Made by a program: the position numbers and the translations under genes
Notes under the pieces: model-generated
What the model saw: only the letters and a program-made list of their open reading frames with translations
Database searches by the model: none
Told to the model about the DNA's origin: nothing
DNA from: an uncultured Asticcacaulis sp.
GTDB lineage: Bacteria; Pseudomonadota; Alphaproteobacteria; Caulobacterales; Caulobacteraceae
DNA: 12,566 nt
Assembly (NCBI GenBank): GCA_946482045.1
Contig: CAMLPZ010000104.1
Location: forward strand, 1-12,566
Reading direction: 5' to 3'
Part shown: positions 1 through 6,537 of the stretch, piece after piece
Position numbering within the stretch: position 1 is the stretch's first letter
How the letters are laid out: each line of letters starts with the position of its first letter

Positions 1-1707
1 ACCGCGATTCCGGAACTGAATGCCGTCCAGACTCCCTGGGCGCAGGTCATCCTTGCCTGGGTGAAGAACCAGACCGGTGCGGAACTGTTCGGCATGCCGG
101 GCTACCGGCTGACCCTGAAAGGCAGCCTGCCCGAAGGTTTTATCACCACACCCCACGACGTCCGCCCGGTCAACAGCCAGCTTGGCAAGGCGATCCTCGC
201 CGGACGCTTTACCCTGGCGGGCGCCCGCATGAGCGTTCAGGGCAGCGGCGATCCGTGGAACCGGCCATCGCCTTCGCGCGCCTTCGCCGTCGAACTGCAC
301 CGCTTCAACTGGCTGCCGGCGCTGATGAGCCAGGGCGACGACGGCGCCAGGGAGGCCGGTCGCCTCTTTTCGCTGTGGCATAAGACCTTCTGCCGCTGGA
401 CGCCGTTTTCCTGGAGCGAGGAAATTCTCCCCCGGCGGCTGATCAATATCGCCATCTTCGCTAAACGCCTGGTGCAGGTCTCGCCGCAATATACCGGTGA
501 AATTGCCCAGTGCCTGAGCGAGCAGGGCCGCCACCTGTCGCGGCTCAACAACAATCCTGCGTGGCAGGGCGACAAGGCCGTCGCACTGATCATTCTCGGC
601 TGCGTATTGTCCGGCAAGCCCGGCTATAGCTTCCTCAAGCGCGGCCAGAAACTGCTGCCCAAGGCGCTGAAGCGGCTGGTTCTGAATGACGGCAGCCATG
701 TCTCACGCAGCCCGCAGCAAGGGCTGAACCTGCTCTACGACCTGCTTCTGATCGAAGACGCGATGAACCAGCGCGGTCTGGCGACGCCGGAAACGCTTGA
801 CACTCATGTCGATCAATTGAGTCGCTTTGTCCGCGCCCTGTCGCATCCCGACGGCAGCCTGTGCGCCTTCCAGGGCGCGGAATCCCTCTATCCTGAAGAA
901 GTCCTGCCAGCCCTGGTGCGCAATGACGTCCGTCCGGCCGCGACGGAAACGCCTTTACAGCTCGATGACGGCCGCTTTCATCGCCTGACCGGCCGCAGCC
1001 TGGTCGTTATCGCTGACGCGGGTGAGCCCAGGGCCGACGATTACGGCTATGCCGCCTGCGACCACCCCATGGCGTTCGAAGTGTCGGGTGGCCGCGACAA
1101 GCTGATGGTCCTACCCGGCTGGTCACCCAAGCAGACCGACCGCCAGGGCTTTCGCATCGTGCCGGCCGGCAATACTCTGGCACTGGGCAACGCCGGCATT
1201 CTGACGCCGATCACCGGCCGCTTCGGCGAATTGCTGAATTTCGGCCTGCAGGGCCCGCGCTACAAGATCCGCTCACGCCGCGTCGAGGCCGAGGAGGCCG
1301 GCAGCCTGCTCGAAATGGAGCACGACGGCTGGAAAACGAAGTTCGGCCTGAAGCACGAACGCCGGCTCTATATAGACGCCCAGCGCGACGAACTGCGCGG
1401 CGAAGACCGGCTGACGCCGCTGGATACCAAGCAGGACGTGCCGATGGCCGCGCCATTCGCCATCCATTTCCTGCTACACCCTGAAGTCCAGGCGTCGATG
1501 GCGCGCGACAAGAAGAGCGTGCTGCTGCGCGGGCCCGGCGGGCGCGGCTGGTGGCTGCGCCACGACGCCAAGGACGTTGTCATCGAGGATAGCCACGTGT
1601 TCGAGCACGATGTACTGCGCAAGACCTTGCTGGTGTCCCTCAAGGGTGTGGGCCGGCTCGACGCGCCAACGCGCGTGCGCTGGAAGTTATCGCCCGCTGA
1701 GGCGTGA
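1..1707 (+). CDS. Heparinase II/III family protein, 5'-truncated by window edge
   Basis: The reading frame is open from base 1 to the TGA at 1705-1707. The GTG at 61 is only the first start-like codon: the 20 codons before it (TAIPELNAVQTPWAQVILAW) are also open, so the true start most likely lies outside the window. The visible part has the look of the Caulobacterales heparinase II/III-like family: an alpha-helical N-terminal toroid carrying RPSPSRAFAVELHRF (about nt 262-306), then a C-terminal beta-sandwich domain (about nt 960-1690) containing GYAACDHPMAFEVSGG. Family members are polysaccharide lyases or related proteins acting on uronate-containing polymers, but the substrate cannot be read here and catalytic residues were not assigned with certainty. 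In Caulobacter relatives this gene lies near purH, as here. A GTGAGAT/ATCTCAC hairpin overlaps the stop codon. An unusual lyase-like protein lacking activity is an alternative. Confidence 0.85.
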   Translation, partial: TAIPELNAVQTPWAQVILAWVKNQTGAELFGMPGYRLTLKGSLPEGFITTPHDVRPVNSQLGKAILAGRFTLAGARMSVQGSGDPWNRPSPSRAFAVELHRFNWLPALMSQGDDGAREAGRLFSLWHKTFCRWTPFSWSEEILPRRLINIAIFAKRLVQVSPQYTGEIAQCLSEQGRHLSRLNNNPAWQGDKAVALIILGCVLSGKPGYSFLKRGQKLLPKALKRLVLNDGSHVSRSPQQGLNLLYDLLLIEDAMNQRGLATPETLDTHVDQLSRFVRALSHPDGSLCAFQGAESLYPEEVLPALVRNDVRPAATETPLQLDDGRFHRLTGRSLVVIADAGEPRADDYGYAACDHPMAFEVSGGRDKLMVLPGWSPKQTDRQGFRIVPAGNTLALGNAGILTPITGRFGELLNFGLQGPRYKIRSRRVEAEEAGSLLEMEHDGWKTKFGLKHERRLYIDAQRDELRGEDRLTPLDTKQDVPMAAPFAIHFLLHPEVQASMARDKKSVLLRGPGGRGWWLRHDAKDVVIEDSHVFEHDVLRKTLLVSLKGVGRLDAPTRVRWKLSPAEA

Positions 1708-1732
1708 GATGTTGCTATCTCACTGAAATTTT
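1704..1732 (+). terminator. Possible weak terminator after heparinase-like gene
   Basis: GTGAGAT (1704-1710) pairs perfectly with ATCTCAC (1717-1723) around a 6-base loop. The tail TGAAATTTT that follows has only a short, displaced T-run. The hairpin overlaps the stop codon. The stem is short and AT-rich, so termination would be weak. Confidence 0.35.
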
Positions 1733-1870
1733 ATGGCCGGGAGTCTAGCGTCGATCCGATAGCATGTCCTGGCGAAATGGACACCGGTTTGCCGCAATGA
1801 TGCGACAAGACAAGCCTAGAGTGTTGTCCCGCTTCAACGGAAGCCGGTAATGCTCGAAAGGAGAACAACA

Positions 1871-2245
1871 ATGTCCAGATTTCTTAATGGCACAGTCGCC
1901 GCGGCCGTTGCCGGCAGCCTTGTCGCGGGTTCGCTCGTAATGCCTACAACCGCCGAAGCCTATACGCGCTATGTCTGCAAATACGAGCAGAAGAAGCGCG
2001 AAAAAACCGGCACCGTCATCGGCGCGGTTACCGGTGCGGTCATCGGCAGCCAGATTTCCAAGAATGAACGTGGCTTGGGCGCACTGGGCGGCGCGGTCGT
2101 TGGCGGCGCCATTGGCTCCAAGATGGGTCACGACAGCGGCAAGAAGGCTTGCACCAAGCGCAACGCCCACCGCGAGGAGGTCGTCTGGTCGCGCGATTCC
2201 AAGGGCCGTAAGGTCAAGACGGTCTACCGCTACGTCTATAGCTGA
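1871..2245 (+). CDS. Secreted glycine-zipper protein, paralog 1
   Basis: This encodes a 124-residue protein. I start at ATG 1871 because AAAGGAGAA lies at a good distance before it; the ATG at 1850 overlaps that ribosome site and would add seven unlikely residues. Residues 1-30 form a Sec signal peptide (hydrophobic core, then TTAEA) with predicted cleavage after AEA. Residues about 47-90 are a glycine-zipper segment (GAVTGAVIG, then GALGGAVVGGAIGSKMG) of the type in the 17-kDa surface antigen/Gly-zipper_2TM families. These often insert in or associate with the outer membrane or envelope. Cys36 and Cys94 flank the zipper. The C-terminus is basic with a short Tyr-rich end. There is no lipobox, so it is not a lipoprotein. 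The next gene is a clear paralog. The cellular role is unknown; an envelope structural or stress role is inference. Confidence 0.87.
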   Translation: MSRFLNGTVAAAVAGSLVAGSLVMPTTAEAYTRYVCKYEQKKREKTGTVIGAVTGAVIGSQISKNERGLGALGGAVVGGAIGSKMGHDSGKKACTKRNAHREEVVWSRDSKGRKVKTVYRYVYS

Positions 2246-2275
2246 TCAAATTAAACCCTTGAAAACAAAGACATC

Positions 2276-2301
2276 AAAGGCCATCTTCGGGTGGCCTTTT
2301 T
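2276..2301 (+). terminator. Rho-independent terminator of glycine-zipper gene 1
   Basis: AAAGGCCA (2276-2283) and TGGCCTTT (2292-2299) form a perfect 8-bp stem with the loop TCTTCGGG, followed by more T. It starts 30 bases after the stop codon, so paralog 1 is probably transcribed separately from paralog 2. Confidence 0.85.
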
Positions 2302-2313
2302 CGTGCCCGCGAT

Positions 2314-2329
2314 TTTTTTTCGAAAAAAA
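2314..2329. other. AT-only palindrome with TTCGAA centre
   Basis: Seven T, then CG, then seven A form a 16-base perfect palindrome in a GC-rich genome, 12 bases after the terminator and 117 bases before the next gene. It could be a second termination element, a bent or UP-like element for the downstream promoter, or a repressor site. Nothing in the sequence decides between these. Confidence 0.4.
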
Positions 2330-2384
2330 TGCAGTCTGAACGAAGATGAATGTGGCGCTCAAATCCCGTTCAGGTTCGCTCCCC

Positions 2385-2390
2385 TATATT
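2385..2390 (+). promoter_or_regulatory. Possible -10 element of glycine-zipper gene 2
   Basis: TATATT matches the sigma-70 -10 consensus at five of six positions and lies 56 bases before ATG 2447. No convincing -35 hexamer sits at the right distance, so this is a weak call made mainly because the preceding terminator implies a separate promoter in this gap. Confidence 0.3.
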
Positions 2391-2446
2391 GGTCCTCATC
2401 AAGCCGAGAGGGAATAACCCCAAGGCAGACACGAAGGACCAAGACT

Positions 2447-2851
2447 ATGACCAAGATTATCAAGACCACTATGGCCGCTGTTGTCACCACCGGCCTGATC
2501 CTGGGTTCCGCTATGGCCCCGACCATGGCTTCGGCCCGTCCGTACACCAAGACGGAAGCCTGCGCGGTCACCAAGCAGGACGCCAAGAACAAGGGCGCGC
2601 TCATCGGCGCCATCGCCGGCGGTCTCCTGGGTACGCAGATTTCCAAGAACGAAAAGGGCCTTGGCGCGGTTGCCGGCGCCGGTGTCGGCTACGTCCTGGG
2701 TTCGAAGATTGGTAAGGACCAGGGCAAGTCGACCTGCAAGAAGATCCAGTCTCATCAGGAAGAAGCCCGTTACGAGCGCCGCGGCTACAAGCAATACCGC
2801 GACTACGGCTACAACGATCGCCATGATCGCTACGACGATCGCCGCTGGTAA
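2447..2851 (+). CDS. Secreted glycine-zipper protein, paralog 2
   Basis: This encodes a 134-residue protein from ATG 2447, preceded by GAAGGA at 2433-2438. The frame stays open upstream to 2291, but that extension crosses the preceding terminator and lacks a signal peptide, so it is rejected. Residues 1-30 form a Sec signal peptide ending MASA, with cleavage predicted before RPYT. The glycine-zipper region (about 49-92) reads GALIGAIAGGLLG, then GLGAVAGAGVGYVLGSKIG. It shares QISKNE and GLGA with paralog 1 at the same register, and Cys39 and Cys97 are 58 residues apart, exactly as in paralog 1. It differs by a C-terminal tail rich in Tyr, Arg and Asp (about 107-134). No lipobox is present. 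It is probably a periplasmic or outer-membrane-associated envelope protein. It has its own GC-rich terminator. Function unknown. Confidence 0.88.
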   Translation: MTKIIKTTMAAVVTTGLILGSAMAPTMASARPYTKTEACAVTKQDAKNKGALIGAIAGGLLGTQISKNEKGLGAVAGAGVGYVLGSKIGKDQGKSTCKKIQSHQEEARYERRGYKQYRDYGYNDRHDRYDDRRW

Positions 2852-2888
2852 GGAGCGCACGCCTTACCGCCGGTCGTGAAGAGCCCCG

Positions 2889-2914
2889 CCCCGCCTCCCG
2901 GGGGCGGGGTTTTT
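2889..2914 (+). terminator. Strong rho-independent terminator of glycine-zipper gene 2
   Basis: CCCCGCC (2889-2895) pairs with GGCGGGG (2903-2909) around TCCCGGG, followed directly by TTTTT. An alternative left arm with the same sequence at 2884-2890 can also pair. It lies 38 bases past the stop codon. Confidence 0.9.
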
Positions 2915-2937
2915 CTTCGTTTTCGGAATTTAACCGA

Positions 2938-3158
2938 CCCCCACCACCGCACCGCCTTCGCTATCGCTCAGTTGTGCGGTTCCCCTCCCCACTCACATCT
3001 TTTTGCTGCCATGTTGGAGGCGCTCATGGGGAGGTATAACAAGGCAAGCACCTCTCCCTTATGCCTCCCCGAGAGCGACTCATGGCTTCAACGCAACGAA
3101 GCGAACGGGGAGGGGAACCGCACGACGGCAGCTTGCTGCCTAGATGCGGTGGTGGGGG
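2938..3158. repeat. Intergenic palindromic repeat, copy A (upstream of purH)
   Basis: This fills most of the 392-base gap between the glycine-zipper gene and purH. Nested inverted repeats: an outer pair 2938-2951 with 3145-3158 (14 bp perfect, CCCCCACCACCGCA and its complement); a middle pair 2974-2990 with 3107-3123 (17 bp perfect, GTGCGGTTCCCCTCCCC and its complement); and an inner pair 3028-3039 with 3059-3070 (GGGGAGGTATAA with TTATGCCTCCCC, one G-T wobble). Side hairpins include CCTCCCCG (3064-3071) with CGGGGAGG (3106-3113) and GGCAGC/GCTGCC (3128-3141). The same blocks in the same order recur in copy B after purH. No open reading frame in it is credible and no target-site duplication is visible. 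Confidence 0.85.
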
Positions 3159-3243
3159 CCATTCTTCTCAGCCAATGGGTAGGCAAACGGGATCGCCTCG
3201 TGTAAACGGCCCGGCATTATTTCCTCCCACACGGATAAGCTCC

Positions 3244-4857
3244 ATGCCCGCCGCACCCGATTTTCCGCCCGCACCCGATCTCGTAAAGCCCAAGCGCGCC
3301 CTGATCTCGCTGTCCGACAAGACCGGCCTGATCGACGCGGCCAGGGCCCTGTCCGCGGCCGGCGTGGAACTGCTGTCGACCGGCGGCACCAAGGCAGCCA
3401 TCGAAAAGGCTGGCATCGCGGTCAAGGACGTGTCGGACGTCACCGGCTTCCCCGAAATGATGGACGGCCGCGTCAAGACGCTGCACCCCAAGGTCCACGG
3501 CGCGCTCCTGGCCTATCGCGATGCGCCCGAACACGCCAAGGCGCTGGCCGACCACGACATCCAGCCGATCGACATCGTCTGGATCGACCTCTATCCCTTT
3601 GAATCGACCGTGGCTTCGGGCGGCGGTTTCGAAGCCGCGATCGAGAATATCGACATCGGCGGTCCGGCCATGATCCGTTCATCGGCCAAGAACCATCCTT
3701 ACGTCGCCATCTGCGTCGACAAGACCGGCATGGATCAGGTCCTGGCCGCCATCGCCGACAAGGGCACCACCGATCTGGCCCTGCGCAAGTCGCTGGCGGC
3801 CCGCGCCTTTGCTCGTACTGCCGCCTATGATTCATCCGTTTCGACCTGGTTTGCCGGCCAACTCGGCGACGACTATGCCGAGCGCAAGACGATCGGCGGC
3901 GCGCGCCTCCAGACCATGCGCTACGGTGAAAACCCGCACCAATCGGCCGCCTTCTACAAGACCAGCGAAAACCGTCCGGGCGTCTCCACGGCAAAGCAGC
4001 TGCAAGGCAAGGAACTGAGCTACAACAACGTCGCCGACACCGATGCGGCGCTGGAACTGGTTGCCGAATTCGACCCGGCCGAACACGCCGCCTGCGTCAT
4101 CGTCAAGCACGCCAATCCGTGCGGCGTCGCCGTCGGTGACGACCTGATCAGCGCCTATAAGCGCGCCCTGGAGTGCGACCCGGTGTCGGCCTTCGGCGGC
4201 ATCGTCGCTCTGAACCGTCGCCTCGACCGCGCCACGGCTGAAAAGATCGTCGAAATCTTCACCGAAGTCGTCGTCGCCCCCGAAGTCGATGAAGACGCCA
4301 TCGCCGTCTTCGCCGCCAAGAAGAACCTACGCCTGCTGACCACCGGCGCCCTGCCCGATCCTTTAGCCGGCGGCCAGGTCTTCCGCTCGGTGGCCGGCGG
4401 CATGCTGGTCCAGTCGCGCGACACCGCCCGCATCAAGGCGTCGGATCTCAAGGTCGTCACCAAGCGCCAGCCGACCCCGACCGAAATCCAGGACATGCTG
4501 TTCGCCTTCACGGTCGCCAAGCACGTTAAGTCGAACGCCATCGTCTATGCCAAGGATGGCCGCACGGCTGGTATCGGCGCCGGTCAGATGAACCGCCGCG
4601 ACAGCGCCCGGATCGCCCGTCTGCGTGCCCAGGAAGCCGCCGAGGGTCTGGGCCTGACCGAGTCGCTGGCGCAAGGCTCTGCCTGTGCGTCGGAAGCCTT
4701 CTTCCCCTTCCCCGATGGCCTGCTGGAAGCCGCGGCCGCCGGCGCCACGGCGATCATCCAGCCGGGCGGGTCGATGAACGACCAGGCCGTGATCGATGCA
4801 GCGGATGAAGCCGGTCTGGCCATGGTCTTCACCGGCGTGCGCGTCTTCAGGCACTAA
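3244..4857 (+). CDS. purH: Bifunctional AICAR transformylase / IMP cyclohydrolase PurH
   Basis: This 537-residue protein catalyses the last two steps of de novo purine synthesis in the cytoplasm: formyl transfer from 10-formyltetrahydrofolate to AICAR, then ring closure of FAICAR to IMP. The N-terminal MGS-like cyclohydrolase domain (about 17-145) has [20 protein letters not shown] (44-49) and [18 protein letters not shown] (72-89). The transformylase domain follows with RYGENPHQ (227-234), the KHANPCGVA signature with its Lys-His pair (288-296), and a normal C-terminus ending TGVRVFRH. Full length for the family. I chose ATG 3244 because residues before it (from 3061) are translated repeat sequence with no family similarity. 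GGA at 3233-3235 is a modest ribosome site. The gene stands alone between two copies of a palindromic repeat, so its promoter must lie in or beside copy A. Confidence 0.97.
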   Translation: MPAAPDFPPAPDLVKPKRALISLSDKTGLIDAARALSAAGVELLSTGGTKAAIEKAGIAVKDVSDVTGFPEMMDGRVKTLHPKVHGALLAYRDAPEHAKALADHDIQPIDIVWIDLYPFESTVASGGGFEAAIENIDIGGPAMIRSSAKNHPYVAICVDKTGMDQVLAAIADKGTTDLALRKSLAARAFARTAAYDSSVSTWFAGQLGDDYAERKTIGGARLQTMRYGENPHQSAAFYKTSENRPGVSTAKQLQGKELSYNNVADTDAALELVAEFDPAEHAACVIVKHANPCGVAVGDDLISAYKRALECDPVSAFGGIVALNRRLDRATAEKIVEIFTEVVVAPEVDEDAIAVFAAKKNLRLLTTGALPDPLAGGQVFRSVAGGMLVQSRDTARIKASDLKVVTKRQPTPTEIQDMLFAFTVAKHVKSNAIVYAKDGRTAGIGAGQMNRRDSARIARLRAQEAAEGLGLTESLAQGSACASEAFFPFPDGLLEAAAAGATAIIQPGGSMNDQAVIDAADEAGLAMVFTGVRVFRH

Positions 4858-4860
4858 AGA

Positions 4861-5017
4861 AAGAAGCCCACCACCATCTTCGCTACGCTCGATGGTCCCC
4901 CTCCCCGACAAGTCGGGGAGGTATAGAAAGACCTTTATTATATACCTCCCCAGCTTGCTGGGGAGGGGGACCGCACGAATGAGCGTTAGCGAGTGAGATG
5001 TGGTGGTGGGGGTTCTT
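4861..5017. repeat. Intergenic palindromic repeat, copy B (between purH and argG)
   Basis: This starts three bases after the purH stop. The outer arms are CCCACCACCA (4867-4876) with TGGTGGTGGG (5001-5010), extended by AAGAA (4861-4865) with TTCTT (5013-5017). The next pair is CGCTACGCTC (4881-4890) with GAGCGTTAGCG (4981-4991, one bulged T), then GGTCCCCCTCCCC (4894-4906) with GGGGAGGGGGACC (4960-4972), 13 bp perfect. Inside are two perfect hairpins, CTCCCCGAC/GTCGGGGAG (4901-4920) and CCTCCCCAGC/GCTGGGGAGG (4945-4966), and between them GGTATA/TATACC can pair instead. A T-rich TTGTTTTTT follows the element, so it may also terminate purH transcription. Confidence 0.85.
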
Positions 5018-5059
5018 GTTTTTTCCACGCACCAATAGTTTCAAAGCGTCACGAAATCC

Positions 5060-5084
5060 TTGCTTGCCTTGGCGGGGCTTAGCC
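5060..5084 (+). promoter_or_regulatory. argG: Possible housekeeping promoter of argG
   Basis: TTGCTTG (5060-5066) and GCTTAGCC (5077-5084) are separated by 10 bases, resembling the Caulobacter housekeeping pattern TTGaCgS-N10-14-GCTANAWC. The match is partial. It places transcription start about 30 bases before the gene. Confidence 0.3.
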
Positions 5085-5095
5085 CTTAAAGCGCG

Positions 5096-5109
5096 CGTGA
5101 ATTTTCACG
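5096..5109. promoter_or_regulatory. Palindrome CGTGAATTTTCACG before argG
   Basis: CGTGAA (5096-5101) and TTCACG (5104-5109) form a perfect 6-bp inverted repeat around TT, 13 bases before the argG start and just downstream of the putative promoter. It could be an operator or a small 5'-leader hairpin close to the ribosome site AAGG at 5112-5115. It is too short to match the full 18-base ARG-box pattern. Confidence 0.4.
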
Positions 5110-5122
5110 TTAAGGTCCCGCC

Positions 5123-6355
5123 ATGTCCGCCGAAAAGAAGTCCGTCAAGAAAGTCGTCCTCGCCTATTCCGGCGGTCTCGACACCTCGATCATCCTGAAG
5201 TGGCTGCAAACGGAGTACAATGCCGAAGTCGTCACCTTCACGGCCGACCTGGGCCAGGGCGGCGAAATCGAACCGGCCCGCGCCAAGGCGCTGGCCGCCG
5301 GCGTCAAGGCGGAAAACATCTTCATCGAAGACGTCCGCGAAGAGTTCGTCAAAGACTACGTCTTCCCGATGTTCCGTGCCAACACGGTCTATGAAGGCCA
5401 GTACCTGCTCGGCACCTCGATCGCCCGCCCACTGATCGCCAAACGCCAGATCGAAATCGCCCGCAAGGTCGGCGCCGACGCCGTCAGCCACGGCGCCACC
5501 GGCAAGGGCAATGACCAGGTCCGCTTCGAACTCGGTTATTACGGCCTGGAGCCCGACATCACCGTCATCGCCCCGTGGCGCGAATGGGACTTCAAGAGCC
5601 GCGAAGCCCTGCTCGACTTCGCCGAAAAGCACCAGATCCAGATCGCCAAGGACAAGCGTGGCGACGCGCCCTTCTCCGTCGACGCCAACCTGCTGCACTC
5701 GTCGTCCGAAGGCAAGGTGCTGGAAGATCCGGCCGTTGAAGCGCCCGAATTCGTCTACCAGCGCACCATTTCGCCGGAAGCCGCGCCGGATAAGCCGACC
5801 GTCTTCACCATCGACTTTGAACGCGGTGATCCGGTTGCCATCAACGGCCAGGCCCTGTCGCCGGCCGAACTGCTGACCAAGCTGAACGAACTGGGTCACG
5901 ACAACGGCGTTGGCCGTCTCGACCTCGTCGAAAACCGCTTCGTCGGCATGAAGTCGCGCGGCGTATACGAAACCCCGGGCGGCACCATCCTGCTCAGCGC
6001 CCACCGTGGCATCGAATCGATTACGCTCGACCGCGGCGCCATGCATCTGAAGGACGAGCTGATGCCGAAATATGCATCGCTGGTCTATAACGGTTTCTGG
6101 TTCTCGCCTGAGCGCCAGATGCTGCAGGCGGCGATCGACTATTCGCAGGAAAAGGTCACGGGCCAGGTGACGGTAAAGCTCTACAAGGGCAATGTGACCG
6201 TGATCGGCCGCACCAGCCCGTACTCGCTGTACGATCAGGACCTGGTGACGTTCGAAGAAGGCAAGGTCGCCTATGACCACCGCGACGCCGCCGGCTTTAT
6301 CAAGCTGAACGCCCTGCGCCTGCGCGTGGCGGCGAAGCGCGACCAGCGCGGTTAA
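5123..6355 (+). CDS. argG: Argininosuccinate synthase ArgG
   Basis: This 410-residue protein joins citrulline and aspartate using ATP (to AMP and PPi) to make argininosuccinate, the penultimate step of arginine synthesis, in the cytoplasm. The nucleotide-binding PP-loop AYSGGLDTS is at residues 14-22. [14 protein letters not shown] (123-136) and [13 protein letters not shown] (185-197) are the other family signatures, covering the ATP, citrulline and aspartate pockets. Length and all signatures are those of the short bacterial type I enzyme. ATG 5123 has AAGG (5112-5115) upstream and starts a short charged leader [10 protein letters not shown] directly before the first beta strand, as usual. 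The gene is monocistronic: a palindrome-rich leader precedes it and a strong terminator follows. Separation of argG from other arginine genes is common in alphaproteobacteria. Confidence 0.98.
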   Translation: MSAEKKSVKKVVLAYSGGLDTSIILKWLQTEYNAEVVTFTADLGQGGEIEPARAKALAAGVKAENIFIEDVREEFVKDYVFPMFRANTVYEGQYLLGTSIARPLIAKRQIEIARKVGADAVSHGATGKGNDQVRFELGYYGLEPDITVIAPWREWDFKSREALLDFAEKHQIQIAKDKRGDAPFSVDANLLHSSSEGKVLEDPAVEAPEFVYQRTISPEAAPDKPTVFTIDFERGDPVAINGQALSPAELLTKLNELGHDNGVGRLDLVENRFVGMKSRGVYETPGGTILLSAHRGIESITLDRGAMHLKDELMPKYASLVYNGFWFSPERQMLQAAIDYSQEKVTGQVTVKLYKGNVTVIGRTSPYSLYDQDLVTFEEGKVAYDHRDAAGFIKLNALRLRVAAKRDQRG

Positions 6356-6366
6356 AGGAACGGGGT

Positions 6367-6385
6367 TTGGGGCCTGCGGCCCCAA
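6367..6385. other. GC-rich hairpin directly after argG
   Basis: TTGGGGCC (6367-6374) and GGCCCCAA (6378-6385) form a perfect 8-bp stem with a TGC loop, followed by GTCTTTCTATTTT. It may help terminate argG or protect the mRNA 3' end. Its wording resembles the hairpin at 6448-6474. Confidence 0.6.
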
Positions 6386-6395
6386 GTCTTTCTAT

Positions 6396-6439
6396 TTTAA
6401 AAGAAAAGCCCGGCCTAAAGGTCGGGCTTTTCTTTTAAA
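6396..6439. terminator. Strong bidirectional terminator after argG
   Basis: The left arm 6396-6415 (TTTAAAAGAAAAGCCCGGCC) pairs with the right arm 6420-6439 over 20 bp with one G-T wobble and a TAAA loop. The right arm contains the T-rich tract CTTTTCTTTT and the left arm gives an equivalent tract on the other strand, so it can work in either direction. Confidence 0.92.
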
Positions 6440-6447
6440 TCAGGGAA

Positions 6448-6474
6448 GGGTGTGGGGTCGCGGACCCCACACCC
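6448..6474. other. 12-bp GC-rich hairpin before the lipid-kinase operon
   Basis: GGGTGTGGGGTC (6448-6459) pairs perfectly with GACCCCACACCC (6463-6474) around GCG. It lies nine bases after the argG terminator and 63 bases before the lipid kinase start. A weak TTAAGTTTT follows. It could be an extra terminator or a dispersed hairpin element. Confidence 0.6.
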
Positions 6475-6537
6475 CTTAAGTTTTACCCCGCCCGCGCCAC
6501 ATTGAATCCTTGCAGCACAACCGGCACGCAATGAGGC

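Noticed and set aside
2399..2860. A 153-codon minus-strand frame over glycine-zipper gene 2
   Set aside because: Low-complexity antisense product of glycine and alanine codons; the plus-strand protein has a signal peptide and a paralog.
2938..3158. Repeat A as an intact MITE-type transposon with terminal inverted repeats
   Set aside because: The arms are perfect over 14 bp, but no direct target-site duplication is visible at either edge and copy B has different outer lengths, so transposition is unproven.
2876..3205. A 109-codon plus-strand frame between the glycine-zipper gene and purH
   Set aside because: It begins in the terminator and consists almost wholly of palindromic repeat A; no coding character.
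3061..3243. N-terminal extension of PurH to an upstream ATG
   Set aside because: These 61 codons translate repeat A and intergenic sequence; family similarity starts after ATG 3244.
4363..5028. A 221-codon minus-strand frame running from repeat B into purH
   Set aside because: Antisense to purH and translated partly from repeat sequence; no start context or family resemblance.
5096..5109. Palindrome before argG as a classic ArgR ARG box
   Set aside because: It lacks the 18-base TNTGAATWWWWATTCANW layout; only the TGAAT half is partly matched.
5105..6385. A 426-codon open frame on the minus strand covering all of argG
   Set aside because: It is an antisense shadow of a GC-rich gene with strong codon bias; the plus strand encodes a complete ArgG with all signatures and the antisense product has no recognisable motif.
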